A stretch of DNA of 64,000 nt, taken from NCBI RefSeq assembly GCF_011305995.1, contig NZ_CP049910.1, positions 62,001 through 126,000 on the forward strand, in the 5' to 3' direction. The stretch's first letter is position 1. Each line of letters opens with the position of its first letter. Positions 45,200 to 53,131 of the stretch are shown one piece after another. The notes beneath the pieces are model-generated. The model searched no databases and had not been told where the DNA came from. It saw only the letters and a list, made by a program, of their open reading frames with translations. This stretch comes from Diaphorobacter sp. HDW4A. GTDB lineage: Bacteria; Pseudomonadota; Gammaproteobacteria; Burkholderiales; Burkholderiaceae_C. A program made the translations under genes and the position numbers.

Positions 45200-45558
45200 G
45201 TAGGCAAAAAATAAGAACTGGAAGAAGTGGAGAGCTTGGAGAATTAAGAGATAGAAGCTTGCATATTCGTGTTAGCAGTGAAGAGATGAAACAACTTGAG
45301 GATAAAGCAACATCTCAAAGATGCTCAACAGCTAAATATTGTCGTGATAAATTGCTATATGAAAAAGTTCATAAAGCAAACATCAAGCAACAAACAGAAC
45401 TATTAAATCAACTTAACAAAATTGGAGTGAATTTAAACCAAATTGCTCACAGAATTAACAAGGGCGAGCTTTTCATAATTGAAGAATTTCAAGAAATTCT
45501 TACATCATTTAAGACATTAAAAAAACAACAATACACAAGGAACTTAAATGATAATTAA
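45196..45558 (+). CDS. mobC: MobC-type relaxosome accessory protein
   Basis: 120 aa. A ribbon-helix-helix-like start (LHIRVSSEEMKQLEDKATSQRCSTAKYCRDKLL) is followed by the family signature LLNQLNKIGVNLNQIAHRINKG. MobC proteins bind oriT and help the relaxase melt the nick region. It overlaps the upstream gene by 4 bp and the relaxase by 11 bp, as in ColE1-like mob operons. Confidence 0.85.
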   Translation: MSRQKIRTGRSGELGELRDRSLHIRVSSEEMKQLEDKATSQRCSTAKYCRDKLLYEKVHKANIKQQTELLNQLNKIGVNLNQIAHRINKGELFIIEEFQEILTSFKTLKKQQYTRNLNDN

Positions 45559-46852
45559 AGTTTTTAAAAATGTAGGGAAAGGCCCTAGCCGTGGAGCAAT
45601 AACTTATCTTCTTGGAAAAGATAAGGATGGGAAAGTTAGAGACCCTGCACCAGTGTTATTAAATGAATTAACAACATCGGAAGGGTCTAAAGATGCCGTT
45701 GCATTTTTAATTGACAGCAATAAAAGACAAAACAAATACACAAGCGGTGTCATATCTTTCCGCAACGATGAAAAGCCTACAGCAAGGCAAATACAGGAAA
45801 TAATGAAAGATTTTCGTAAAACCTTTCTGCCTGGTTTAGATGAAAACCGTGCTCCGGTTTTGTGGGTAATGCATAGGGAAAAAGGTAATGTTGAGCTTCA
45901 TTGGTTAACAGCTAAACAAGACGCCAAAACTCAAAAAGCTTTAAATATTGCCCCACCTGGACCAGCTTCAAAAAGACTTTTTGAAGATTTTCAAAAAATA
46001 CAGAATGACAAGCTTGGGTTTAAACAAGTAGTTCCAAGTCTCTTAAAAGCTCAATTTGATGTATTTGAGAAAGGAACAAGAAAAGAAAAGATTTCAGCTT
46101 ATCTAGTTTCCAAAGTAAAAAACAACGAAATCCAGAACAGAAGCGACCTTTTAAGACACTTACAGCACGATTTAAAATGGAAAGTCTCAAGAATTGGAGA
46201 TGATTACATCTCTGTTATTCCAACAGGCAAAGACAAGCCAATTCGCCTAAAGGGTCCTGCCTTCACAAGCAAGGCAGACTATAGAGAATTACTTAAACAA
46301 TCAAGCAATCAGCCCATAAAGTTAAACCCAGACCAGCTTTTGAAAGTCCAAACCAGCTTAAGCAATGGGATTAAATTTAGAGCAGATTACAACGAAAAGA
46401 CATTCAATAAAGTTCCAAATTTCAAGAATAAAAGCTTGAATTTCAAAGGCTCTATAAAGAATAAATCTATAGATGTGCCAAAGGTTGGCAAGTTGCCAAC
46501 AGCACAACCCCCCTCCCTTGGGGAACAGGTTCCAGCCTTCAAACCTTCTAAAACTCTCTCTGACAAGCTTCAAGCTTTCACAGCTACCCAAGCCTCAACC
46601 ACACAGAAAAAACAGCCTGGAGCTTCTTCTATGGCCTCCGGCTCTGGTGGTGGTTCTGGCTCTGGTTCTTCAGGTTCTTTGAGTGCAAAGATGCTTTCTT
46701 TGAAAGCTTTGATGAATTCAGAGAAAGACCCAAGAAAAGTTTGGGCACTATTAGCTCAGTTGATAGCCGTTAGAGCACAAAGAGACTTGGCTTTATCAAG
46801 AGAAAACGAAGCAGAGAAAAAAAGACTTGGCAAGATAAAAATAAAACAATAA
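45548..46852 (+). CDS. mobA: MobA-type relaxase (ColE1/MOB-HEN-like)
   Basis: 434 aa. It nicks oriT and pilots the strand for conjugal transfer with a helper. The N-terminus (FKNVGKGPSRGAITYLLGKD), KYTSGVISFRNDEKPT, the LPGLDENRAPVLWVMHREKGNVELHWL box and a DLLRHLQHDLKWKV region match the ColE1 MobA family. That family normally has the HEN triad His...Glu-Leu-Asn; here the third position is His, giving H-E-H. The C-terminal 130 residues are Ser/Gly-rich then helical, with no primase domain. The gene overlaps mobC. Confidence 0.85.
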   Translation: MIIKVFKNVGKGPSRGAITYLLGKDKDGKVRDPAPVLLNELTTSEGSKDAVAFLIDSNKRQNKYTSGVISFRNDEKPTARQIQEIMKDFRKTFLPGLDENRAPVLWVMHREKGNVELHWLTAKQDAKTQKALNIAPPGPASKRLFEDFQKIQNDKLGFKQVVPSLLKAQFDVFEKGTRKEKISAYLVSKVKNNEIQNRSDLLRHLQHDLKWKVSRIGDDYISVIPTGKDKPIRLKGPAFTSKADYRELLKQSSNQPIKLNPDQLLKVQTSLSNGIKFRADYNEKTFNKVPNFKNKSLNFKGSIKNKSIDVPKVGKLPTAQPPSLGEQVPAFKPSKTLSDKLQAFTATQASTTQKKQPGASSMASGSGGGSGSGSSGSLSAKMLSLKALMNSEKDPRKVWALLAQLIAVRAQRDLALSRENEAEKKRLGKIKIKQ

Positions 46853-46872
46853 CAATAAAGGAGACAATAAAA

Positions 46873-47073
46873 ATGAGCAAATTACACGAAATAGTAGACA
46901 ATAAAATTGAAGAGATTTTTGAAATTTTAGAACTAATCAAAACAGTTCCAGAATATTTAACCCAAGAACAATTTGAATGCTTTATGACAATGCTTAATGT
47001 TTTGCATAGTCTTGGATTTATAGAGCTTGAGTTTAATGAAAATGGTTTCAGTGTCAAAACAATAGGTGATTAA
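46873..47073 (+). CDS. small acidic protein, 66 aa, paralogue of the 65-aa protein at 44569
   Basis: AAAGGAGAC lies nine bases upstream of ATG 46873, 20 bp after the relaxase. It shares its length, charge pattern and closing (H)SLGFIELE...F.VK with the 44569-44766 product, so the two flank the mobilization genes as diverged copies. It is cytoplasmic with no known domain. A bidirectional terminator follows. Confidence 0.7.
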   Translation: MSKLHEIVDNKIEEIFEILELIKTVPEYLTQEQFECFMTMLNVLHSLGFIELEFNENGFSVKTIGD

Positions 47074-47083
47074 AAGAGTGTAT

Positions 47084-47117
47084 AAACATAAAGCCCCAGC
47101 GAAGGGGCTTTATGTTT
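47084..47117. terminator. bidirectional terminator
   Basis: A 14-bp perfect stem (47084-47097 with 47104-47117) lies between convergent genes; its right arm overlaps the stop of the minus-strand HTH gene. Confidence 0.85.
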
Positions 47118-47499
47118 AGAACTTCAATAATTTATCTCGTTTTAATTGTTTGTAGTCGTCACTCTTTTTAATTCTTTCCATCTTTGCTAAGTCTTGCAAG
47201 ATATCATCTTGAAGTGTTAAAGCTTGGAATTGTTCATCATTCAGTTTTAACAAGTCTTGAATAGTAAATTTTTGAGAATACCTTAAGCTCTTCATAAATT
47301 GGCTTTTAGTGCAGTCGCTAACAAAGCCAATGGAAACCCCTACTTTTTCTGCAATCTCTTTAATTGTTATTTTTATATTAGCAATATAAAGCTCTTGTGA
47401 TTGTCTTCTTTTATTTTCATATTTCTTACCTCTTGCCAGCCCACCAAGCCTTCCATTGCTTGCCAATGCTCTGCTGTAATTGCCATGTTTAATTTTCAT
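47116..47499 (-). CDS. helix-turn-helix DNA-binding protein, probable autoregulator
   Basis: 127 aa. A basic start (KHGNYSRALASNGRLGGLARGKKYENKRR) is followed by a helix-turn-helix ITIKEIAEKVGVSIGFVSDCTKSQF and a helical C-terminal half (FTIQDLLKLNDEQFQAL...). It is divergent from the 104-aa gene across a 121-bp region holding a near-perfect 29-bp inverted repeat that covers the -10 elements of both genes. That arrangement suggests this protein represses itself and its neighbour. The family is not recognised with certainty. Confidence 0.72.
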   Translation of the reverse strand: MKIKHGNYSRALASNGRLGGLARGKKYENKRRQSQELYIANIKITIKEIAEKVGVSIGFVSDCTKSQFMKSLRYSQKFTIQDLLKLNDEQFQALTLQDDILQDLAKMERIKKSDDYKQLKRDKLLKF

Positions 47500-47511
47500 T
47501 TTTATTTATCC

Positions 47512-47607
47512 TTTGCCATATGATTTATTCAATATAGCAAATTTATTAAATAAATCAATGTTGACAAAAGGTTTTATCTTGCTATATTGAATTTATCATA
47601 TGGCAAA
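47512..47607. promoter_or_regulatory. mirrored divergent promoter and operator
   Basis: Two 29-bp arms (47512-47540 and 47579-47607) are inverted copies differing at only two central bases, separated by 38 bp. The right arm contains TATATT (47583-47588), which with TTGACA (47561-47566) and a 16-bp spacer is a strong plus-strand promoter. By symmetry the left arm holds TATATT on the minus strand with TTGATT 16 bp before it. A dimeric regulator bound to both arms would cover both -10 sites and could loop between them. Confidence 0.75.
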
Positions 47608-47620
47608 TTAAGGAGAAAAT

Positions 47621-47935
47621 ATGAAGCAATTAAAAGACTTTACAGAATTAGAATTAGAACAAGTGGGCAAAAAGTGGCAACATCCAAAAACAGGAAAAAC
47701 AAGATACTATTTAAACCCTGTTTGGATAATTGAAAATTATGGATATATTTTTGGTTTAAGTAGGGCAGAAGAAGCAATATTTATCAATCCAGAGTATAAG
47801 TTTTGGATTGAAGATGAAGAAGTTAAATCGAGCTTACCTTTTACTAATCACAAGAAAAAATACATTCTTCCAGCAGTCACTAATAACTTACATAAGATGC
47901 TAAATAACGAAACCCAAGCAACAGAAGAAGAATAA
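47621..47935 (+). CDS. hypothetical protein, 104 aa, under the mirrored operator
   Basis: TAAGGAG lies six bases before ATG 47621. It is a soluble protein with an aromatic-rich middle (RYYLNPVWIIENYGYIFGLSRAEEAIFINPEYKFWIEDEE) and an acidic tail. No known domain is seen. As the only gene behind the strong repressible promoter it may be a product needed briefly, for example on entry into a new host, but that is speculation. Confidence 0.7.
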   Translation: MKQLKDFTELELEQVGKKWQHPKTGKTRYYLNPVWIIENYGYIFGLSRAEEAIFINPEYKFWIEDEEVKSSLPFTNHKKKYILPAVTNNLHKMLNNETQATEEE

Positions 47936-47939
47936 AAAA

Positions 47940-47961
47940 GCCCCAGAGATGGGGTTTTTTT
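47940..47961 (+). terminator. Rho-independent terminator
   Basis: GCCCC-AGAGAT-GGGG(T) hairpin followed by seven T, directly after the 104-aa gene. Confidence 0.8.
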
Positions 47962-47997
47962 CTATAAAATACATTCTTTTACAACTGAGAGAAAAAA

Positions 47998-48729
47998 ATG
48001 CAAGAGAAGAATGATTTTTTTAACAACCTTGAAAAGCTGATTAACGATTTTAATATTAAAGGCATTAAAGAAGTTAAAACTATTGCATTGGTTTATCAAG
48101 TAGCTTTTAAGCTTATTGAAAAATCTGGCAAGCTAAAATTTCCTATCGCTTATAAATATACAGAAATTGACTTCAATAAAAATATTGCTGAAAAGCACAT
48201 TCAAGAAATTCAAAATTGCTCTTTAAGTTTAATAGATGCAGTCATGGCTGGTGAAGCTTATGATGATTTGATGACTGAATTTATTGAGACAAAAAATTTA
48301 GCTAACACAAATTTAGGTCAATATTTTACTCCTAGAGATTTAGCTTTATTCCAAGCAGAAATAAACATATCTCACCATAAATTAGATGATTTCAGCGAGG
48401 ATAAATATTTTTGGATTGGAGATGATACAGGCTGCGGGGCTGGCTCTTTAATTCTTGCATATATGAAATCAATTAAAGAATTGATAAAAGGGTTTGAGGA
48501 TATTCATTACCAATCAATAGCTATCAGAATGAATGATATTGATGTGGACTTGTCTAAAATAGCTTATTTCCAAGTCGTCTTATCTTCTTTGCTTCATTCC
48601 TGCCCTATTGGTATAGTTGTTGTTGAAGGCAAAAACATACTCACCGAATATCAAGAAGTTAAAAATAGAAATGAATTTGTAATGAACATGCCAAAATACA
48701 CTAAATACAAATTAAAAAACCAAGAATAA
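47998..48729 (+). CDS. N-6 DNA methylase-like SAM-binding protein lacking a clear catalytic motif
   Basis: 243 aa. A helical N-terminus (about 1-100) leads into GQYFTPRDLALFQAEI, the HsdM-type signature, then WIGDDTGCGAGSLILAYMKS, a SAM-binding motif I, and an acidic IRMNDIDVDLSKIAYFQ strand. The NPPY/F catalytic motif expected for adenine-N6 methylation is absent; the end has only NMPKYTKY. It is shorter than HsdM and has no specificity or restriction partner. It may be an anti-restriction or regulatory relic. Confidence 0.75.
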   Translation: MQEKNDFFNNLEKLINDFNIKGIKEVKTIALVYQVAFKLIEKSGKLKFPIAYKYTEIDFNKNIAEKHIQEIQNCSLSLIDAVMAGEAYDDLMTEFIETKNLANTNLGQYFTPRDLALFQAEINISHHKLDDFSEDKYFWIGDDTGCGAGSLILAYMKSIKELIKGFEDIHYQSIAIRMNDIDVDLSKIAYFQVVLSSLLHSCPIGIVVVEGKNILTEYQEVKNRNEFVMNMPKYTKYKLKNQE

Positions 48730-48740
48730 ATGGATAACAA

Positions 48741-48765
48741 AAAAGCCCCAGAATTTGGGGCTTTT
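48741..48765. terminator. bidirectional terminator
   Basis: A 10-bp stem AAAAGCCCCA/TGGGGCTTTT lies between the convergent methylase-like and H-NS-like genes. Confidence 0.85.
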
Positions 48766-48781
48766 TACTTGGATTTTTTTA

Positions 48782-49162
48782 TTAAATTTTATAGCCGTTT
48801 TCATCAAGCCATTGCTTCAATTCTGGGTTTCCTGCCTCTGGCTTTGTCTTTTGAATTTCTTTCAAAATAGCTTGCAACCAGAGAGGCAAGCGACCCTTCC
48901 CACCGTGCCAAGTCTCGCCCTCATTGTCTTTGTTCTTATACATTGGAACGGTTGCAGTCTTACCAGCTCCAGAAGCTTTTGCAGACTTCGCAGCCTCAGA
49001 AGTCTTAAAGCCCAGCTCACTTGCAGTGATGCCGTATTGAAGAATTTGAGCCTTCATTCCTTCAATGACCCCAGCTTTTTCAGCTTGGATGATTGCTTGT
49101 GCCTTGTTCTGAAGTTCTTCAATCTGTGCTTGAAGTTCTGCCAATGTCAATTCTTTAGCCAT
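48782..49162 (-). CDS. hns: H-NS family nucleoid-structuring protein
   Basis: 126 aa from ATG 49162, with GGAGG eight bases upstream (an earlier ATG at 49177 has no site). The N-terminal coiled coil (LTLAELQAQIEELQNKAQAIIQAEK) oligomerises. The C-terminal domain (YKNKDNEGETWHGGKGRLPLWLQAIL) carries the H-NS AT-minor-groove motif with GGKGRLP in place of the usual GRGRxP. Carried H-NS proteins silence the AT-rich element and reduce its cost to a GC-rich host. Confidence 0.9.
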   Translation of the reverse strand: MAKELTLAELQAQIEELQNKAQAIIQAEKAGVIEGMKAQILQYGITASELGFKTSEAAKSAKASGAGKTATVPMYKNKDNEGETWHGGKGRLPLWLQAILKEIQKTKPEAGNPELKQWLDENGYKI

Positions 49163-49325
49163 CTCTTTAACCTCCAAAAAAGTTCTTTATAGCTTATCTT
49201 AACCTGGTTTTTATGGAATTTTTAAATTTTTTAGCATAGGGGCCCTACAGGCGGTAGGTCATTCGTTTGAGCGTTTCGCGTTGCTTCTCTAACAAACAAA
49301 CGCCCCTTGGTATAGGCATTGGCTT

Positions 49326-50649
49326 TTATTCTAGAAAAACTATTACCATATAATTTGTCTTCAAACCGTTTTCTTCGCACCAAAGATCAAATCTATCTCT
49401 TTCAGAAGAGGCATATCCAGTATTTTCATTGACATTTAATACATATGTTTGAGGGTGAATTGGGCGAATATATTCACCATCTTTCATAAACAGTCTTGTA
49501 AGAATCAATTTTTGACTAACTTCATCTAGTGTAGTTTGATGCTTATCTTTAAGGTAAGCGTCCATACCTTCATCTAATGGAAGGTAGCCTCCTTGCATCG
49601 CCATTATATTTATTGCTGAAATTTCAGATTTCATCAATGAAGCAGGTTTCCAAACCTCCACATCCTCACGCTCAAGGCGACTTTCTTTTAATTCAATTGA
49701 GTTATACATCCATCCAGCTCTATCACCAACACGAACTGCTTTAGCTAATAAAAGAGGTTCAATACTATCCATATGAAGACCGTCATCCCATGGCATCCTC
49801 ATATCAAAGTAAAAAGATATTTTTGACCAAATTAACTCAAGAATAAGCTTTGCAGAGTTGTGGCGTGTAGAAAAAGTGGCTACCCATTCATCTTTATTTT
49901 TTATCGGTAAAAATGGAATTCCATTGCCTTTTACAATGCAAAATTTATTTGATGTAACCAAAGATGGAATGCTTGGAATTCCAAATCCAGTATTGTTTTT
50001 ATTTTTCTGCTCTTCTAATATATCAATAAAAGCTTTACGCAATCCATTTTCAGTTTTGTATCCATCGTAACCATGAATAATGGTTATCGGTGCAAGTGCT
50101 TCTTGAACAAGACAGTAAAAAAGAATGCCGTCACTTTCGGATAAACCATGTATACCAGAATAATTCTCGGGAGCTATTTTCCCCGTTATTTGAGAAAAAG
50201 TTCTTCTTGCTGAAGTTATATCTGGTTCATATCCTTCATGAATTAACTTGTGCTCAAAATTATTAGCAAACTTCTTGCGAATACTAGCAAGATGATTTAT
50301 TGCATCAAGATAGTCTGCTTTTTTGAGATTTTTTTTTCACCTCAAAGATGCATAGAATATTTTCAATATCATAGATATATTGATCAGTTAGCCCATATCT
50401 CATACCCTTCCCATGAACAAGCATGCAATCAATTTGTTCGGGCAATAGTTCTCCGCCAATTGAAACAAATCCCGATACCACACTCAAATCTAAATGTTTA
50501 GGTATCGAAAAATTTTTATCTATGCCTTGCTTCGTTACTTCTTCATATGCACTTCCCAATGTTGGCATATGTGGCATTTTAATGCCTTCTAATTTCTTGG
50601 TTTCTTCTTTGATAAAGAGTTCAAGTAATTCAGATGCTTTACTTATCAA
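49326..50649 (-). pseudogene. DUF6602-like protein, split by a frameshift in an A9 run
   Basis: A TTG start at 50649 with GGGAG seven bases upstream opens a frame ending in FEVKKKSQKSRLS and a stop near 50305. Removing one base from the nine-A run at 50329-50337 lets the frame read FEVKKNLKKADYLDAINHLASIRK... and continue without a stop to 49326, giving 440 aa. The N-terminal part (GSAYEEVTKQG, VVSGFVSIGG, QIDCMLV, CIFEVKK) has the D...ExK layout of PD-(D/E)xK nuclease folds and resembles DUF6602. The frameshift falls at the ExK. It could be a real mutation, slippage, or a sequencing error. Confidence 0.72.
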
Positions 50650-50830
50650 TTTAATACTCCCATTGCATTAGTTAAAAAATAGATTTAATAAGATCTGGAA
50701 AAGTTCAGCTTTCACCAAACATTCGTAGCATGAATCATCCTTTAATTCTTAACCTTTTGCAAGGTGCTTATTGAAATATAATTATAAATATAATAACTCT
50801 CAAGCCATCTATCTAGCTATAGAAACAAAA

Positions 50831-50850
50831 AAAGACCCCGAAGGGTCTTT
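50831..50850 (-). terminator. Rho-independent terminator
   Basis: AAAGACCC/GGGTCTTT stem, CGAA loop and a minus-strand T-run, just after the minus-strand lipoprotein gene. Confidence 0.85.
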
Positions 50851-50866
50851 CTTGGTGTGGATATGC

Positions 50867-51136
50867 CTACTTTTTGGACTTTTCCTTTTTAATTTCTTCA
50901 TTTACGAATTCAATCATTTCATTGAAGCTACGGTCAACATCAGTACCAGGCATACCCTTAAATTGGCCAAGCTGATAAGCTTTCACCGTTTGAAAATCAT
51001 CAGGCTTCATTTGTTTAAGAGCTTGTTCTTTTTGCTCTGCCGTGATTTGAGACATCTTGATATCACGGACATCTTGACTGCAAGCAACCAGCAGAACAGA
51101 ACTAAAAACCAAACCCAAAAGCTTCATAGATTTCAT
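50867..51136 (-). CDS. small lipoprotein, 89 aa
   Basis: AGGAG precedes ATG 51136 (an ATG one codon earlier is possible). The signal peptide MKSMKLLGLVFSSVLLVAC ends in a lipobox. The mature part is helical and acidic (ITAEQKEQALKQMKPDDFQTV...RSFNEMIEFVNEEIKK). Before the transposon entered, it followed a small membrane-protein gene by 16 bp and a second lipoprotein gene before that, on one minus-strand operon. Lipoprotein plus membrane-protein sets on mobile elements sometimes serve entry exclusion, but no homology is seen. Confidence 0.75.
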   Translation of the reverse strand: MKSMKLLGLVFSSVLLVACSQDVRDIKMSQITAEQKEQALKQMKPDDFQTVKAYQLGQFKGMPGTDVDRSFNEMIEFVNEEIKKEKSKK

Positions 51137-51152
51137 CATAACTCCTACTTTT

Positions 51153-51305
51153 TTAGTCGTAAAAATGCTCTTTAAAAAAACTAAAGAACACATATAGGCA
51201 ATAAAACACAAAAATTAAAACACCAATGTCTTTAGCAATAAATTGAGCAGTAAAGCCAGAGACTGCAACCACACAAACAAAGAGCAATATTTTTTTCCAG
51301 AAAGC
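51153..51305 (-). pseudogene. 3' part of a small membrane-protein gene cut by the transposon
   Basis: Reads FWKKILLFVCVVAVSGFTAQFIAKDIGVLIFVFYCLYVFFSFFKEHFYD (split here by position: two hydrophobic helices, then a charged end). Its 5' part lies at 62108-62196. Removing the transposon and one copy of AAAGC joins the halves in frame as a 78-aa protein. The stop is at 51153-51155. Confidence 0.85.
51301..51305. repeat. target-site duplication AAAGC (left)
   Basis: Matches AAAGC at 62108-62112 immediately outside the right inverted repeat; 5 bp is the normal duplication length of the Tn5053/Tn402 family. Confidence 0.9.
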
Positions 51306-51330
51306 TGTCATTTTCAGAAGACGACTGCAC
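51306..51330 (+). repeat. terminal inverted repeat, tni side
   Basis: 25 bp, identical to the reverse complement of 62083-62107, beginning TGTCATTTTC. Confidence 0.95.
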
Positions 51331-51446
51331 CATTCAGCGCGGTTTGAAGCCTGTTGTGCATACGGCTCCTGATAACCCGATATCAGGATTCCTCTGCACA
51401 AAACTCGTCTATGCTCAATACTCGTGTGCACCAAAGCGAGGTGAGC

Positions 51447-53129
51447 ATGGCGACCGATACCGCACCGATTACCGAGCACGGCGTGGCCACCCTGCCAGAA
51501 CAGGCATGGGAGCGTGCGCGTCGTCGTGCGGAGATCATTGGGCCGTTGGCGCAGTCGGAGACGGTTGGGCATGAAGCGGCCGACGCGGCAGCCCAGGCAT
51601 TGGGGCTGTCCCGGCGGCAGGTCTACGTCCTGATCCGCCGTGCCCGGCTAGGTTCGGGGCTGGTCACTGACTTGGCTCTTGGGCAGTCGAGCGGTGGCAA
51701 AGGTAAAGGCCGCTTGCCGGAGTCGGTCGAACGAATCATCCGCGAGTTACTGCAAAAGCGCTTCCTGACCAAGCAGAAGCGTAGCTTGGCGGCGTTCCAC
51801 CGCGAAGTTGTGCGGGCGTGCAAGCTGCAAAAGCTGCGGGTGCCGGCGCGCAACACGGTGGCACTGCGGATCGCCGGCCTCGATCCGCGCGAGGTCACTC
51901 ACCGCCGGGAAGGACAAGATGCCGCCCGCGACCTGCAAGGTGTTGGTGGTGTTCCGCCACCCGTCTCCGCGCCGCTGGAGCAGGTGCAGATCGACCACAC
52001 AGTCATCGACCTGATCGTGGTGGACGAGCGCGACCGGCAACCGATTGGCCGTCCGTACCTGACCCTCGCCATCGACGTATTCACCCGCTGCGTGGTTGGC
52101 ATGGTCGTTACGCTGGAAGCCCCGTCCGCCGTCTCGGTCGGCTTGTGCTTGGTGCATGCCGCCTGCGACAAGCGCCCTTGGTTGGAAGGGTTGAACGTAG
52201 AGATGGATTGGCCGATGAGCGGCAAGCCCAGACTGCTCTACTTGGACAACGCGGCTGAGTTCAAGAGCGAGGCGCTGCGCCGTGGCTGCGAGCAGCATGG
52301 CATCCGGTTGGACTATCGCCCGCTCGGGCAGCCGCACTACGGCGGTATCGTGGAACGGATCATCGGCACGGCGATGCAGATGATCCACGACGAATTGCCG
52401 GGGACGACCTTCTCCAATCCTGACCAGCGCGGGGAATACGCCTCCGAGAAGATGGCCGCCCTGACACTGCGCGAGCTGGAGCGCTGGCTCACATTGGCGG
52501 TCGGCACCTATCACGGCTCTGTGCACAACGGCCTGCTCCAACCGCCGGCCGCGCGCTGGGCCGAAGCTATCACGCGGACCGGCGTGCCAACCGTCATCAC
52601 TCGCGCTACGGCTTTTCTGGTCGATTTTCTGCCCATCATCCGCCGCACGCTGACCCGCACCGGCTTCGTCATCGACCACATCCACTACTACGCCGATGCG
52701 CTCAAGCCGTGGATAGCTCGGCGGGACCGCTTGCCTGCGTTCCTGATCCGGCGCGACCCGCGCGACATCAGCCGCATATGGGTGCTGGAACCAGAGGGGC
52801 AGCACTACCTGGAAATTCCCTACCGTACCTTGTCGCACCCGGCTGTCACCCTCTGGGAACAACGACAGGCGCTGGCGAAATTGCGGCAGCAAGGGCGCGA
52901 ACAGGTGGATGAGTCGGCGTTGTTCCGCATGATCGGCCAGATGCGCGAAATCGTTACCACCGCGCAGAAGGCTACGCGCAAGGCGCGGCGCGACGCGGAT
53001 CGACGCCAGCATCTCAAGGCAACGGCACCGCCTGTCAAAACCACGCCACCACCGGGCGCTGACATGGATGGGCAGCAGGCAGACAACCAGTTGCCGGCCA
53101 AACCGTTCGACCAGATTGAGGAGTGGTAG
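51447..53129 (+). CDS. tniA: TniA DDE transposase
   Basis: 560 aa from ATG 51447 (GAGG upstream); this is the family's usual length, so the extra 31 codons in frame before it are not used. The N-terminal HTH region (QALGLSRRQVYVLIRRARLG) binds the ends. The integrase core has catalytic residues D in VQIDHTVIDLI, D in LLYLDNAAEFKS and E in YGGIVERIIGT. TniA cuts and joins the transposon ends together with TniB. The last codons lie just before the tniB start. Confidence 0.95.
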   Translation: MATDTAPITEHGVATLPEQAWERARRRAEIIGPLAQSETVGHEAADAAAQALGLSRRQVYVLIRRARLGSGLVTDLALGQSSGGKGKGRLPESVERIIRELLQKRFLTKQKRSLAAFHREVVRACKLQKLRVPARNTVALRIAGLDPREVTHRREGQDAARDLQGVGGVPPPVSAPLEQVQIDHTVIDLIVVDERDRQPIGRPYLTLAIDVFTRCVVGMVVTLEAPSAVSVGLCLVHAACDKRPWLEGLNVEMDWPMSGKPRLLYLDNAAEFKSEALRRGCEQHGIRLDYRPLGQPHYGGIVERIIGTAMQMIHDELPGTTFSNPDQRGEYASEKMAALTLRELERWLTLAVGTYHGSVHNGLLQPPAARWAEAITRTGVPTVITRATAFLVDFLPIIRRTLTRTGFVIDHIHYYADALKPWIARRDRLPAFLIRRDPRDISRIWVLEPEGQHYLEIPYRTLSHPAVTLWEQRQALAKLRQQGREQVDESALFRMIGQMREIVTTAQKATRKARRDADRRQHLKATAPPVKTTPPPGADMDGQQADNQLPAKPFDQIEEW

Positions 53130-53131
53130 CC

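Noticed and set aside
51308..51572. Minus-strand N-terminal extension of the membrane-protein fragment inside the transposon
   Set aside because: The extension is antisense to tniA; the true 5' part lies at 62108-62196.
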